From contig JAFLTA010000015.1 of NCBI GenBank assembly GCA_022510685.1, positions 1 to 41,298 of the forward strand: a DNA stretch of 41,298 nucleotides, read 5' to 3'. This document shows, one piece after another, positions 23,994 to 33,626 of this stretch. Made by a program: the position numbers and the translations under genes. The notes beneath the pieces were generated by a model. It did no database searches. It saw nothing but the letters and a program-made list of their open reading frames with translations, and was not told the origin of the DNA. Source of the stretch: Lachnospiraceae bacterium (GTDB taxonomy: Bacteria; Bacillota; Clostridia; Lachnospirales; Lachnospiraceae). Each line of letters begins with the position of its first letter. Position 1 is the first letter of the stretch.

Positions 23994-25904
23994 ATGATTT
24001 ATGCCGATACGGCATTGGGGGAAAGGTTGATAGGATTGCTGGAACAGATAAAGAAACCAAATGACATTAAGAATATTAATCCATCGGAATATAAGGAACT
24101 GGCAAGGGAAATCCGAAGATTTCTGGTGCAAAAGGTAAGCCGTACAGGGGGGCATCTCGCTTCCAATTTAGGTGTGGTTGAACTTACGATGGCGATACAT
24201 TTATGCTGTGATTTTCCACAGGATCAGGTTGTATGGGATGTGGGGCATCAGTGTTATACCCACAAGCTGCTCACCGGACGACAGGATGGTTTTGATACAC
24301 TGCGTCAGTACGGTGGAATGAGTGGCTTTCCTAAACGTGGGGAGAGTGATTGTGATGCCATGGATACCGGACACAGCTCTACATCCATCAGTGCGGCATT
24401 GGGACTGGCAAAAGCCAGAGACATACAGGGGAGCGATAACAAAATCTTTGCTGTGATCGGAGATGGAGCCCTGTCCGGCGGGATGGCATATGAGGCTTTG
24501 AATAATGCAGCGAGGCTCAAATCCAATCTCATCATCGTGTTAAATGACAATCAGATGTCTATTGCTAAAAATGTGGGCGGAATGTCTAATTATTTGGGAA
24601 AAATCCGTACAAATAATAATTACACCGAATTAAAGCAGGATGTGGAGCGGATTTTGGAAAGACTGCCCCATGTGGGAAATCGCCTGACGGAAAAAATCAG
24701 GGATATTAAAGATTTAGTAAAACGTATTTTCATTCCGGGAATGCTTTTTGAGGATATGGGACTTACTTATATCGGACCGATAGACGGACATAATGTGGCA
24801 CAGATGGTATCAACATTTCGGAATGCCTTCAAGATGAATGAGGCAGTCATTGTGCATGTCAGTACGCAAAAGGGAAAGGGATACCCTCCCGCGCAAAAGG
24901 ATCCGTCTGCCTTTCATGGTGTGGGTCCGTTTCGCCTGTCGGATGGAAAATTAAAAGTATCCAAAGGCAATGTTTTGTCCTATACCGATGTATTTCAGGA
25001 TACGATACTGAAACTGGCGGAAAGGGATGAGCGTGTTGTGGCGATTTCGGCAGCAATGCCTTCCGGAACCGGGTTATCTGCCATGGCAGAACAGCATCCG
25101 GATAGATTTTTTGATGTGGGAATTGCGGAGGAACATGCCGTAACGTTTGCGGCAGGGCTTGCATTGGGAGGAATGCGACCGGTGGTGGCATTGTATTCCA
25201 CGTTTTTGCAGAGAGCCTATGATCAAATATTGCATGACGTCTGCATTGGCGGACTGCCTGTGATTTTCGCTGTGGACCGTGCAGGGCTGGTAGGAAGTGA
25301 CGGAGAGACCCATCAGGGGATTTTTGATATGGCGTTTCTCTCTCAGATGCCGGGACTGACAGTGATGGCGCCTAAAAATATATGGGAGTTGGAAACGATG
25401 TTTGAGTATGCTCTTACGTTAGATGCTCCGGTAGCGATACGTTATCCCAGAGGGGCTGCCTATGACGGTCTTGGTGATTGCAAAGAGCCTATTACTCATG
25501 GGAAAAGTGAGTGGATATGTCGCGGGGCAGAGGTAGTTTTATTTGCTGTGGGCAATATGGTGGAAATCGCTATGGAAGTGGTCACGCGATTGCGCGAGGG
25601 GGGACTGGAACCGACACTTATTAATGCGCGTTTTATCCGACCGTTTGATGAGGAGCTTTTGAGAGAGTTGGCGGCAGAGCATTCTCTGGTGGTGACGCTG
25701 GAAGACGGTGTGATAAGCGGTGGCTTTGGACAGGCAGTGGCGGCATGGTATGAGACGGCAGAAGATGTGACGATGGAGGTAATCAATGTGGCACTGCCGG
25801 ATGCATTTATTGAGCATGGAACGGTAGATAAACTGCGTAGGAAATATGGATTGGATGCAAATTCGGTTATCGATGTCATTCAGGCAAAAAGGAGAAAAGA
25901 GTGA
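23994..25904 (+). CDS. dxs: 1-deoxy-D-xylulose-5-phosphate synthase
   Basis: Dxs joins pyruvate and glyceraldehyde 3-phosphate in the first step of the MEP isoprenoid pathway, using thiamine diphosphate. This 636-residue protein has the expected GDGALSGGMAYEALNNA cofactor motif with the later NDNQMSI, the FFDVGIAEEHAVTFAAGLA region with its catalytic Glu, and the DRAGLVGSDGETHQG segment. ATG 23994 has an AAGGAG site, but only 2 bases away, so the start is less certain. The upstream GTG 23958 lies in a hairpin arm and has no site. The stop overlaps the tlyA start. Confidence 0.95.
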   Translation: MIYADTALGERLIGLLEQIKKPNDIKNINPSEYKELAREIRRFLVQKVSRTGGHLASNLGVVELTMAIHLCCDFPQDQVVWDVGHQCYTHKLLTGRQDGFDTLRQYGGMSGFPKRGESDCDAMDTGHSSTSISAALGLAKARDIQGSDNKIFAVIGDGALSGGMAYEALNNAARLKSNLIIVLNDNQMSIAKNVGGMSNYLGKIRTNNNYTELKQDVERILERLPHVGNRLTEKIRDIKDLVKRIFIPGMLFEDMGLTYIGPIDGHNVAQMVSTFRNAFKMNEAVIVHVSTQKGKGYPPAQKDPSAFHGVGPFRLSDGKLKVSKGNVLSYTDVFQDTILKLAERDERVVAISAAMPSGTGLSAMAEQHPDRFFDVGIAEEHAVTFAAGLALGGMRPVVALYSTFLQRAYDQILHDVCIGGLPVIFAVDRAGLVGSDGETHQGIFDMAFLSQMPGLTVMAPKNIWELETMFEYALTLDAPVAIRYPRGAAYDGLGDCKEPITHGKSEWICRGAEVVLFAVGNMVEIAMEVVTRLREGGLEPTLINARFIRPFDEELLRELAAEHSLVVTLEDGVISGGFGQAVAAWYETAEDVTMEVINVALPDAFIEHGTVDKLRRKYGLDANSVIDVIQAKRRKE

Positions 25905-26776
25905 GAGAGCAGAAAGGGAAAGAGCGACTGGATGTCCTGCTGGTGAAACGGGGATTGGCGCAGTCCAGAGAAAAGGCGAAAGCACTCATTATGACGGGAA
26001 ACGTGTTTGTGGGGCAGCAGAGGGAAGATAAGGCGGGCAGTACATTTCCGGAGGATGCAGATATCACGGTGAAAGGCTCACCGATGAAATATGTGAGCCG
26101 TGGGGGATATAAACTGGAGAAAGCTATGGAGTTATGGCAGATACCTCTGGAAAACCGTATTTGTATGGATGTGGGTTCCTCCACAGGCGGTTTTACGGAT
26201 TGTATGCTGCAAAACGGTGCGGCAAAAGTCTACGCCATTGATGTGGGAACGAATCAGCTGGCATGGAAATTGCGGCAGGATGAGAGAGTTGTGTCAATGG
26301 AAAAGACGAATATCCGCTATGTGACACGGGAGCAGGTGCCGGAAAAAATAGCTTTTTCCTCCATAGACGTGGCATTTATTTCTCTCACGAAAGTATTGAT
26401 ACCCGTGTGGAATTTACTGGCGGAAGGCGGCAAGGTGGTCTGTCTGGTGAAACCGCAGTTTGAGGCGGGCAGGGAAAAAGTAGGAAAAAAAGGCGTGGTC
26501 AGAGACAGTGCGGTACATGAAGAAGTGGTGTGTGAAGTTATGACCTTTGCATTGGCGATGGGATTTGTTATATTGAATTTGGATTTTTCGCCCATAAAGG
26601 GACCGGAAGGTAATATAGAGTACTTGTTGTATCTGGAAAGACCGGAGCAATCGGAAGATATTACAGAGGTTGTCCCGGAGCGTATGACTGAGGCAGAAAA
26701 GATTTTTGAACAAGGGTACATGGAATTGGCGAAAAAGACAGTAGCGGCAGCGCATGAGGCGTTGGATACGTTATAG
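25901..26776 (+). CDS. tlyA: TlyA-family rRNA 2'-O-methyltransferase
   Basis: TlyA family enzymes methylate ribose in 16S and/or 23S rRNA. This 291-residue protein has an N-terminal S4 RNA-binding domain (RLDVLLVKRGLAQSREKAKA) and an FtsJ-like Rossmann methyltransferase domain with MDVGSSTGGFTDCMLQNGA as the SAM site, DVAFISL, and LVKPQFEAGR. It starts with GTG 25901, overlapping dxs by 4 bases. It is commonly found between dxs and nadK in Firmicutes. Confidence 0.93.
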   Translation: MREQKGKERLDVLLVKRGLAQSREKAKALIMTGNVFVGQQREDKAGSTFPEDADITVKGSPMKYVSRGGYKLEKAMELWQIPLENRICMDVGSSTGGFTDCMLQNGAAKVYAIDVGTNQLAWKLRQDERVVSMEKTNIRYVTREQVPEKIAFSSIDVAFISLTKVLIPVWNLLAEGGKVVCLVKPQFEAGREKVGKKGVVRDSAVHEEVVCEVMTFALAMGFVILNLDFSPIKGPEGNIEYLLYLERPEQSEDITEVVPERMTEAEKIFEQGYMELAKKTVAAAHEALDTL

Positions 26777-26850
26777 TCAGGACAGCCATTGCAAAATGGA
26801 TTCGGGCTTCAAGAGATGATGGGAGTCACATGGCAGAATGGAGGCTTGCA

Positions 26851-27717
26851 ATGAAGCATTTTTGTATCATAACGAACAGTGATAAGGGGGCAAACCGACA
26901 GATTGCAAAGCGTGCGGTAGAATATTTGCAGCAGCATGGCGGAAGCTGTGTGGTTTTGGAAAACCGTCTGGAGGAGACAGGGGGGATACGTCACTTTACG
27001 GCAGTGAAGGATATTCCGGAGGAAGTGGAGTGTGCCATTGTGCTGGGAGGAGATGGCACAATGGTACAAGCAGCCATTGATTTAGTGCACTGTGATGTGC
27101 CGATTCTGGGAGTGAATACCGGTACGTTGGGATTTCTCACTGAAGTGGAATGCCAGAGTCTGGAGGAAGCCTTAGAAAGGCTTTTGCTTGACAATTACTC
27201 CACGGAACGGCGGATTATGCTAAAGGAGACGGAAAAATTTAAGGGAATAGACAGCAGGACGTCTTGTTATGCACTAAACGACATGGTCATCACAAAGCAG
27301 GGAGGTTGTCGTCTGATTACCATAAAAGTGTATCAGGGGGAGGAATTGATAGATGTATACCGGGCAGACGGTCTGATCGTGTCAACCCCTACCGGTTCAA
27401 CCGGTTACAATCTGTCTGCAGGGGGACCTGTGCTGGTGCCGGGGCTTCATGCCACTGTGGTGACGCCTATTTGTCCTCATTCCCTAAACAAGAGAAGTCT
27501 TTTGTTAGATGCAGGGAACCGGATTACACTGGAAATCGGGCAGACAAAAGAAGTGGGTGAAGATTTGGCGGTATTGTCCGCAGATGGCAGGTATGTGGGC
27601 GATTTAAAAACAGGAGACAGACTGGTGTTAGAAGTACCCCATGCCACCACAGAATTTATTAAACTTTCCGGTAAAAATTTTTATGAAAAAATGCGTCAGA
27701 AACTGAATGGAGACTAG
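26851..27717 (+). CDS. nadK: NAD kinase
   Basis: NadK phosphorylates NAD to NADP. This 288-residue protein shows the GGDGT motif (66-70) and NTGTLGFLTEV, and later the TPTGSTGYNLSAGGP motif that holds the nucleotide. ATG 26851 is preferred because ATGGAGG lies 6 bases ahead; the in-frame ATG 26830 has only a weak site. The position between tlyA and argR is typical. Confidence 0.95.
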   Translation: MKHFCIITNSDKGANRQIAKRAVEYLQQHGGSCVVLENRLEETGGIRHFTAVKDIPEEVECAIVLGGDGTMVQAAIDLVHCDVPILGVNTGTLGFLTEVECQSLEEALERLLLDNYSTERRIMLKETEKFKGIDSRTSCYALNDMVITKQGGCRLITIKVYQGEELIDVYRADGLIVSTPTGSTGYNLSAGGPVLVPGLHATVVTPICPHSLNKRSLLLDAGNRITLEIGQTKEVGEDLAVLSADGRYVGDLKTGDRLVLEVPHATTEFIKLSGKNFYEKMRQKLNGD

Positions 27718-27765
27718 GTTGAAAAATTTGTGCTGCCGGTGAAGGTAGCGGAATGAGGGACTGGT

Positions 27766-28227
27766 ATGAAGTTAGAGCGGAGAGCAAAGATTATAGAACT
27801 GATAGGAAAATATGAGATTGAGACCCAGGAGGAGTTGGCGGAGAGGCTGCTTGCTGCCGGGTATTCCGTGACACAGGCGACGATTTCCAGAGATATTCGG
27901 GAATTGAAGCTTACCAAGGTGCCGGTGGGAGACGGGGCAAGGCAGAAATATACGTTACTGCAGGAGGAGGCAAATCTGTACCATAAGTATGTCAGGATAC
28001 TTCAGGACGGGCTTTTGTCGCTGGATCAGGCAGAGAACCTTCTGGTCATAAAAACGATTTCCGGTATGGCGATGGCGGTAGCGGCTGCTATCGATAAACT
28101 GGAAATTTCAGGAGTGGTCGGAACTATTGCCGGAGACGATACGGTGATGTGTGCTGTGCGCTCCGTAAGGGAAGTTGCCGGGGTGCAAATGCGTATTGCC
28201 GAACTTATGCGTGAGGATGGACAGTAA
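27766..28227 (+). CDS. argR: Arginine repressor ArgR
   Basis: ArgR is the arginine-sensing hexameric regulator of arginine synthesis and breakdown. This 153-residue protein has an N-terminal winged helix (TQEELAERLLAAGYSVTQAT, then ISRDIRELKL) and a C-terminal oligomer domain with the ligand-binding GTIAGDDTVM. In Firmicutes recN normally follows directly; here a yebC gene and a large surface-protein gene are in between. Confidence 0.95.
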   Translation: MKLERRAKIIELIGKYEIETQEELAERLLAAGYSVTQATISRDIRELKLTKVPVGDGARQKYTLLQEEANLYHKYVRILQDGLLSLDQAENLLVIKTISGMAMAVAAAIDKLEISGVVGTIAGDDTVMCAVRSVREVAGVQMRIAELMREDGQ

Positions 28228-28246
28228 TGAAAAATCGTGATATAAT
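28218..28246 (+). promoter_or_regulatory. Sigma-A-like promoter for yebC
   Basis: TGGACA (28218-28223) and TATAAT (28241-28246) are 17 bases apart. The -35 lies within the last codons of argR. It suggests that yebC is a separate transcription unit. Confidence 0.6.
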
Positions 28247-28287
28247 AATATATTAGGATTTACCTGTGGAAAAAATGGAGGTAGAGT

Positions 28288-29016
28288 ATGTCAGGACACT
28301 CAAAGTTTTCTAACATAAAACACAAGAAAGAGAAAAATGATGCTGCGAAAGGAAAAATTTTTACGGTTATCGGGCGTGAGATTGCAGTTGCGGTGAAAGA
28401 GGGAGGTCCGGATCCGGATAACAACGGAAAACTCCGTGATGTAATCGCCAAGGCTAAAGCTAATAATATGCCAAACGACACCATTGAGCGTGGCATTAAG
28501 AAAGCCGCCGGAAATATTGATGCGGTAAATTATGAGGAAGTTACCTATGAGGGCTACGGTCCCAATGGAACAGCCATTATCGTTAAGGCGTTGACGGATA
28601 ATAAAAACCGTACCGCAAGTAATGTAAGAAACGCATTTACAAAGGGCGGTGGCAGTGTGGGGACACAAGGATGTGTATCCTACATGTTTGATGAAAAGGG
28701 TCAAATTATTATAGACCGGGAAGAGTGCAGCATGGAGGCTGACGAGTTGATGATGTTAGCTCTGGATGCCGGAGCGGAGGATTTCGTGGAGGAAGAAGAC
28801 TCCTTTGAAATTACAACGGCACCGGCGGATTTTGGCACTGTGCGGGAAACGTTGGAGAAGGAAAATATTTCCATGGCAAGTGCAGAGGTCACAATGTTGC
28901 CACAGACTTATGTTACCCTCACTGATGAGGCTGATATCAAGCAGTTGCAGCGAACACTGGATTTGCTTGATGAAGACGATGATGTACAGGACGTTTATCA
29001 CAACTGGGATGAATGA
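28288..29016 (+). CDS. YebC/PmpR-family protein
   Basis: This 242-residue protein is a complete YebC-family member ([20 protein letters not shown] at the start, [29 protein letters not shown]). Relatives have been described as transcription regulators and, more recently, as translation factors helping ribosomes at proline stretches. ATGGAGG precedes the ATG. It probably has its own promoter and no clear terminator after it. Confidence 0.95.
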   Translation: MSGHSKFSNIKHKKEKNDAAKGKIFTVIGREIAVAVKEGGPDPDNNGKLRDVIAKAKANNMPNDTIERGIKKAAGNIDAVNYEEVTYEGYGPNGTAIIVKALTDNKNRTASNVRNAFTKGGGSVGTQGCVSYMFDEKGQIIIDREECSMEADELMMLALDAGAEDFVEEEDSFEITTAPADFGTVRETLEKENISMASAEVTMLPQTYVTLTDEADIKQLQRTLDLLDEDDDVQDVYHNWDE

Positions 29017-29128
29017 CCTGTCACGATATATAGTAGTGTAGAATGTTGGTAAAATTGCCGATATAATACACGAATATTTATGTTACTTTTATACATTCAC
29101 ATAATCAGTAAAAGAAATGGGGAGAGTT

Positions 29129-32100
29129 ATGAAACAATACAATAAGCATCTTAATAAAAGAATAATAGGAGGTTTATCACTGTTTTTGGTATGTCTGCTG
29201 GGATTTACCGTCTATTTTGGTGTAAAGAACCGGGACACTGCCCAGGCGGCAAGCTATATGGTTTCGAATGGTAGTGGTGAACAGGCTCCTGATACCGGAA
29301 CGATTAAGATGCGCCGTGCCAGTGATAATTTGCAGCTGTCGGGAATGGATACTACCAAAGAAGTAGATACCATTGTATGGGAGAGTCTAGCACCGGAAAA
29401 TTTGATGATAACAGGTGCTGTCTCAGGGAAATTTACCGGTAACCCGGTGGCGATTCGAGCTCTGAAAGTAGGTCCGTCTGCTGTTTCTGTAACGGTGACA
29501 TATAAGGACGGCACGCAGGACGTCATTACTGTAACGGTGGATGTTCAGTTTTCCATTAGTGAAGATTTGGTGGGAGTAACAGGAGTCAGAATGGCGCAGT
29601 TGTATCCGGATGATGAGAGAAGATCTTTGATTATGGACTATGGTACTTCCGTGCCCATCGGTGCTGATACTGCTGGTAGTAATTTTCTGAAATTAACTCT
29701 CGGAAACGGTTTGGAAGCGGAATGGACGGTTGGAAATAAGGATGTCATTCAATACAACCCGGGTGGTACGGGGAATCCTCCCAGAATAGCGGCTGTAGGT
29801 GCAGGTCCTACAACACTTCACGTTTCCTGGACAGATGGTACAGAGACTTATGAGGATGAGATAAAAGTTTATGTTCGTCCACAGATACGTTCCGCGGATG
29901 GAAATACCGTACTTGCCGGTACAGATTACAGTTCCGGTTCTCCCGTGGAACCTTCTAATTCTGTGACTGTCAATGATGGTGATATGATACGAATTAGTGT
30001 TCAGGATACTTATAATTCTCAGATTACTATTGGTGATAAGATTGTGTGGGTTATCTTCAAAGGGCAGGGAGAGAATGCGAAATTGGTTAGAGACTCCTTG
30101 GGAAATACAGGCTATGATCCAAGTGATCCAAATGCTATAGATGATTCCGATGATGCTACCCTGACCTATTATAACGATAGAATTCAAGGTGTACACTATT
30201 ACCGGGTGGATGCTAAATCCGGAGAATATAACGTACAGTTCTATGTAAAGGGAACGTACACAAATTTTGAGGAAAGCAGAGACGATGAACTTCGCAGTAA
30301 TTGTGATCCCGTGAATCTCTTGACAAGAGTGAACTGTAATTTCACGGACAGGACGGTAACTATCGGTCTGAATGGTAGTTATGATTTGTCTGAGGCATTT
30401 AATATTCCGGCACATATTTTGAGAGAGTATTTTACAATAACGATTTTGGATCCAGAAAAAGGTGAGCCCATGACAAATGCACCGGTTACTTATGATCAGT
30501 TGCAGATGTTGATCAGAACAAGGGCATTGGGCAAAGCCAAGGTTACCGTTAAGTTGAATGCAGGAATGAACATATCAGAACTTCCGGGATTTCCAGCGGA
30601 TAAAGATACGGCGATTGTAGATATTACGGTATCTAACACATTTTCTTTAAATATTACAGAGGCGGAAATGTCCGTAGGCGGTAAATTGGATTTGCACGGT
30701 ATTATCGGTAACAATGATATGGTAGAGGCAAACCAGTTTAAGTGGAGCATTGAGGGAGACGGAGATCAGTATGTAAGTCTTAGCAGTACGCAGGGGCAGT
30801 ATATCACCGTGACTGCTGAGAAAGCGACACCATCTAACACACAGGCGGTAGTCAGGCTGGCATGGACCGATAAAGACGGTGTTACGTTTGTGGCAACCTG
30901 TACCATCGTTGTTCGTACGGCTGCGGACAATTTTGAAATTGTACCGAGTGAGATAACGCTGGAGTCCGGACAGACAGCGATTTTACGTACATCCATAGAT
31001 GCTATGCGTGCAAATATTGACTGGCTGTCTTCAGATACTTCCATGGTGACGGTATCTGCAAATGATGGTAATGTCACTGCAGAGATAACAGCCGGCACGA
31101 AAGTAGGTACTGCGGTCATCACAGCATATAATAAAGATAACGGAAGGTATGCAACCTGCGTGGTAACAGTTACAGCACCGATTACGGACATACGCATTGA
31201 TAAAGGGGAAGAATTTACTACGACACTGGTTTCGGGATTCGTATTCTTAAAGGCGCTCTATGAGCCTGCGAATGCGACAGAGACCGAATTGGAATGGACT
31301 GCCAGAAATGTGAATCCGAATATTAAAGAGCCGGTGGCATCCGTTGATGAGAACGGTGTAGTGACACTGCTTACAGAGGGTGAGGTTCTCATTACGGTAA
31401 AACCGAAATATAATCCGAATAATGTGGAGGCACATTGTATCATTACGATTCTGGAAGATCCGATTACTAAGATTATTACGGATGTGAGCCATTTGGAGAT
31501 GATCGTGGGAGATATCTATCAGGTATCTACGACGCTTGTTCCGGAGACTCCGTCAGACCCCACATTAAATTGGAGTGTACTCAGTGGTGAGGATGTTGTC
31601 ACCGTGGACAGTGATGGTCGCATTATAGCGCTTTCCGCAGGTACGGCGGTAGTCAGAGTAACGGGTAATCCGCGTAAGGACGGGCAGAGTCCGGCAGAAG
31701 CATTAATTACCATTACGGTAAGAAATCGCTTAGAGAGCATCCACTTTAGTCAAAAATATTATGAAGTGGAAGTGGGTGGACAGTTGCAGTTGGAGGTATT
31801 ATTTGAGCCGCAGGATAACGTCAATAAGACGCTTCATTTTGATTCTGCAGACCCTGAGCTGGCAACAGTAAACGACGAGGGAATTGTCACAGGTGTTGAA
31901 ATCGGTGGTCCGGTAGTTATTACCTGTTGGGCAGAAGATATCGGAAAGCAGAGTCCGATTCAGTGTTATGTGACAGTCACCAAGAAAAAAATACCGGCAA
32001 CGGATTTTGCTATCGAGCCTACGAGTAAAACAGTAATGGTAGGATATTCCTTCCAGATTACGCCTAAGTTTACACCGGAGGATACATCGGATCAGACGGT

Positions 32101-33463
32101 TCTTTATGAATCAGCAGATGCTACCGTTGCGAAGGTAGATGAAAACGGAAAGGTTACAGGTGTAAAGGAAGGTGTGACAGCCATTATTTGTACGCCAGCG
32201 CAGGGTGGTAGTGGTCTCACGAAATCCTGTACGGTTACAGTCATACCGGCAGTGAAGCTGACCTTGTCACCGTCCAGCAGAGAGATTGCCAAGGGACAAA
32301 GCTTTACCATCAAAAAGATTGTGACGCCTTCCAATGCCGATAAATCGGCGACATGGAAGACTTCTAACAAGAGTATTGCCACGGTTTCCGGCGGAAAGGT
32401 AACGGGTAAAAAGATTGGTTCCTGTACCATTACCTGTACATTGACAAAGTCAAAGGTCAGTGCAACCTGTCGTGTGAAGGTAGCTAAGTTAAAGACGAAG
32501 ATTAAATTAGATAAGACCAATATCCGTATTGGTATCGGCCAGACATACAAATTGAAAAAGACCATAACCACGAATGCTTCTAAAAATCCTGGTGTAAAAT
32601 GGAAATCTTCCAATAAAAAGATTGCCAGTGTCAGCAGCAGCGGAAAGGTAAAAGGTAAAAGACTTGGGTCTGCTAAGATTACAGTTACGACGACAGATAA
32701 GATAAAGGCAAAAGCTACTTGTCGCGTCACGGTAATCCGTCGTATAACCAGCGTGTCCATTAATAAAGATTTTGAAACATGTTTTGTAGGACACAGCATA
32801 AAACTGAAGGCTACGGTAAAACCGAAGAATGCCAGCATTAAGAAGGTAAAATGGTCTTCTTCTGACAAGAATATTGCTAAGGTTTCCGGTGGTAAGGTAA
32901 CCGGTATTGCACCGGGTGAAGTTACAATTACTGCAAAGGCAAAAGACGGAAGTGGCAAGAAAGCGGAGTGTGTCGTAAAAGTATTAGAGGAAGTGCCGGT
33001 AACCAGTATTGTAGTGGCACAGAATAGTATGACCCTGAAAAAGGGAGATAAGGCAAAACTGTCATATAGTGTGTTGCCAAACAAGAATTCTGACACATTG
33101 AAGTTTGCTTCCGACAATAAGCGTGTAGCTAAGGTGACATCCAAAGGAGTCGTTAAGGCAGTGGGAACCGGTACTGCAGAAATTACGATTATGTCCAGTG
33201 GTGGTGTTACATCCAAAGTTACCGTCAATGTCGTGGCACTGAATAAAACATCTTTGCGGATGCGTCAGTATGATACAGAAATGTTGAGAGTGTTTGGTAC
33301 GGATGAGACGGTGGCATGGTATACATCCAATGCCCGTGTTGCTACGGTATCCGGAGGAACGGTAACCGGTAAAGGCAAGGGAAGTGCGTATATCTATGCA
33401 TATGTAAAGGGCTGTAAGCTGGCTTGTAAAGTAACGATTACATCTGTTAATAGCAAAAGATAG
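29129..33463 (+). CDS. Large secreted protein with many BIG2 Ig-like domains
   Basis: This 1444-residue protein has an N-terminal signal sequence (basic NKHLNKR, hydrophobic GGLSLFLVCLLGFTVYFG, likely cleavage after AQA) and then tandem Ig-like BIG2 domains, seen from about ten recurrences of W-x-SS/D...A-x-V-x-G-x-V-TG...A-x-ITV. The N-terminal two thirds are acidic to neutral; the last third, from about residue 1030, is very rich in Lys, Ser and Thr (TSNKSIATVSGGKVTGKK). No LPxTG motif or C-terminal membrane helix is present, so it is either released or held by charge. ATG 29129 follows GGGGAGAG. BIG2 proteins are usually adhesins or cell-wall proteins. Its site between argR and recN looks like an insertion into a conserved gene order. 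Confidence 0.88.
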   Translation: MKQYNKHLNKRIIGGLSLFLVCLLGFTVYFGVKNRDTAQAASYMVSNGSGEQAPDTGTIKMRRASDNLQLSGMDTTKEVDTIVWESLAPENLMITGAVSGKFTGNPVAIRALKVGPSAVSVTVTYKDGTQDVITVTVDVQFSISEDLVGVTGVRMAQLYPDDERRSLIMDYGTSVPIGADTAGSNFLKLTLGNGLEAEWTVGNKDVIQYNPGGTGNPPRIAAVGAGPTTLHVSWTDGTETYEDEIKVYVRPQIRSADGNTVLAGTDYSSGSPVEPSNSVTVNDGDMIRISVQDTYNSQITIGDKIVWVIFKGQGENAKLVRDSLGNTGYDPSDPNAIDDSDDATLTYYNDRIQGVHYYRVDAKSGEYNVQFYVKGTYTNFEESRDDELRSNCDPVNLLTRVNCNFTDRTVTIGLNGSYDLSEAFNIPAHILREYFTITILDPEKGEPMTNAPVTYDQLQMLIRTRALGKAKVTVKLNAGMNISELPGFPADKDTAIVDITVSNTFSLNITEAEMSVGGKLDLHGIIGNNDMVEANQFKWSIEGDGDQYVSLSSTQGQYITVTAEKATPSNTQAVVRLAWTDKDGVTFVATCTIVVRTAADNFEIVPSEITLESGQTAILRTSIDAMRANIDWLSSDTSMVTVSANDGNVTAEITAGTKVGTAVITAYNKDNGRYATCVVTVTAPITDIRIDKGEEFTTTLVSGFVFLKALYEPANATETELEWTARNVNPNIKEPVASVDENGVVTLLTEGEVLITVKPKYNPNNVEAHCIITILEDPITKIITDVSHLEMIVGDIYQVSTTLVPETPSDPTLNWSVLSGEDVVTVDSDGRIIALSAGTAVVRVTGNPRKDGQSPAEALITITVRNRLESIHFSQKYYEVEVGGQLQLEVLFEPQDNVNKTLHFDSADPELATVNDEGIVTGVEIGGPVVITCWAEDIGKQSPIQCYVTVTKKKIPATDFAIEPTSKTVMVGYSFQITPKFTPEDTSDQTVLYESADATVAKVDENGKVTGVKEGVTAIICTPAQGGSGLTKSCTVTVIPAVKLTLSPSSREIAKGQSFTIKKIVTPSNADKSATWKTSNKSIATVSGGKVTGKKIGSCTITCTLTKSKVSATCRVKVAKLKTKIKLDKTNIRIGIGQTYKLKKTITTNASKNPGVKWKSSNKKIASVSSSGKVKGKRLGSAKITVTTTDKIKAKATCRVTVIRRITSVSINKDFETCFVGHSIKLKATVKPKNASIKKVKWSSSDKNIAKVSGGKVTGIAPGEVTITAKAKDGSGKKAECVVKVLEEVPVTSIVVAQNSMTLKKGDKAKLSYSVLPNKNSDTLKFASDNKRVAKVTSKGVVKAVGTGTAEITIMSSGGVTSKVTVNVVALNKTSLRMRQYDTEMLRVFGTDETVAWYTSNARVATVSGGTVTGKGKGSAYIYAYVKGCKLACKVTITSVNSKR

Positions 33464-33475
33464 TTAATAAATATG

Positions 33476-33507
33476 CGCCAACCGGATTGATGTTCGGTTG
33501 GCGTTTT
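33476..33507 (+). terminator. Rho-independent terminator after the BIG2 gene
   Basis: CGCCAACCG (33476-33484) pairs perfectly with CGGTTGGCG (33495-33503) around a 10-base loop and is followed by TTTT. It lies 12 bases after the stop. Confidence 0.85.
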
Positions 33508-33626
33508 AAACATCCTGAGATAACAGCTGAGGACTAAATAAGGTCAAAATCAGAGCTGCTATCTGACACATAACGAAAAGAATGGTACGGGGGAGCGTTT
33601 CAGACTGAGTAGAAATGGAGGATATT

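Noticed and set aside
29693-30415. A 240-residue minus-strand ORF inside the BIG2 gene
   Set aside because: It mirrors codon bias of the sense gene, which has a signal peptide and clear Ig-like domains; no ribosome site was seen.
32104-33228. A 374-residue minus-strand ORF inside the BIG2 gene
   Set aside because: It is a shadow of the repetitive coding strand, with low-complexity V/T/F-rich content and no start signals.
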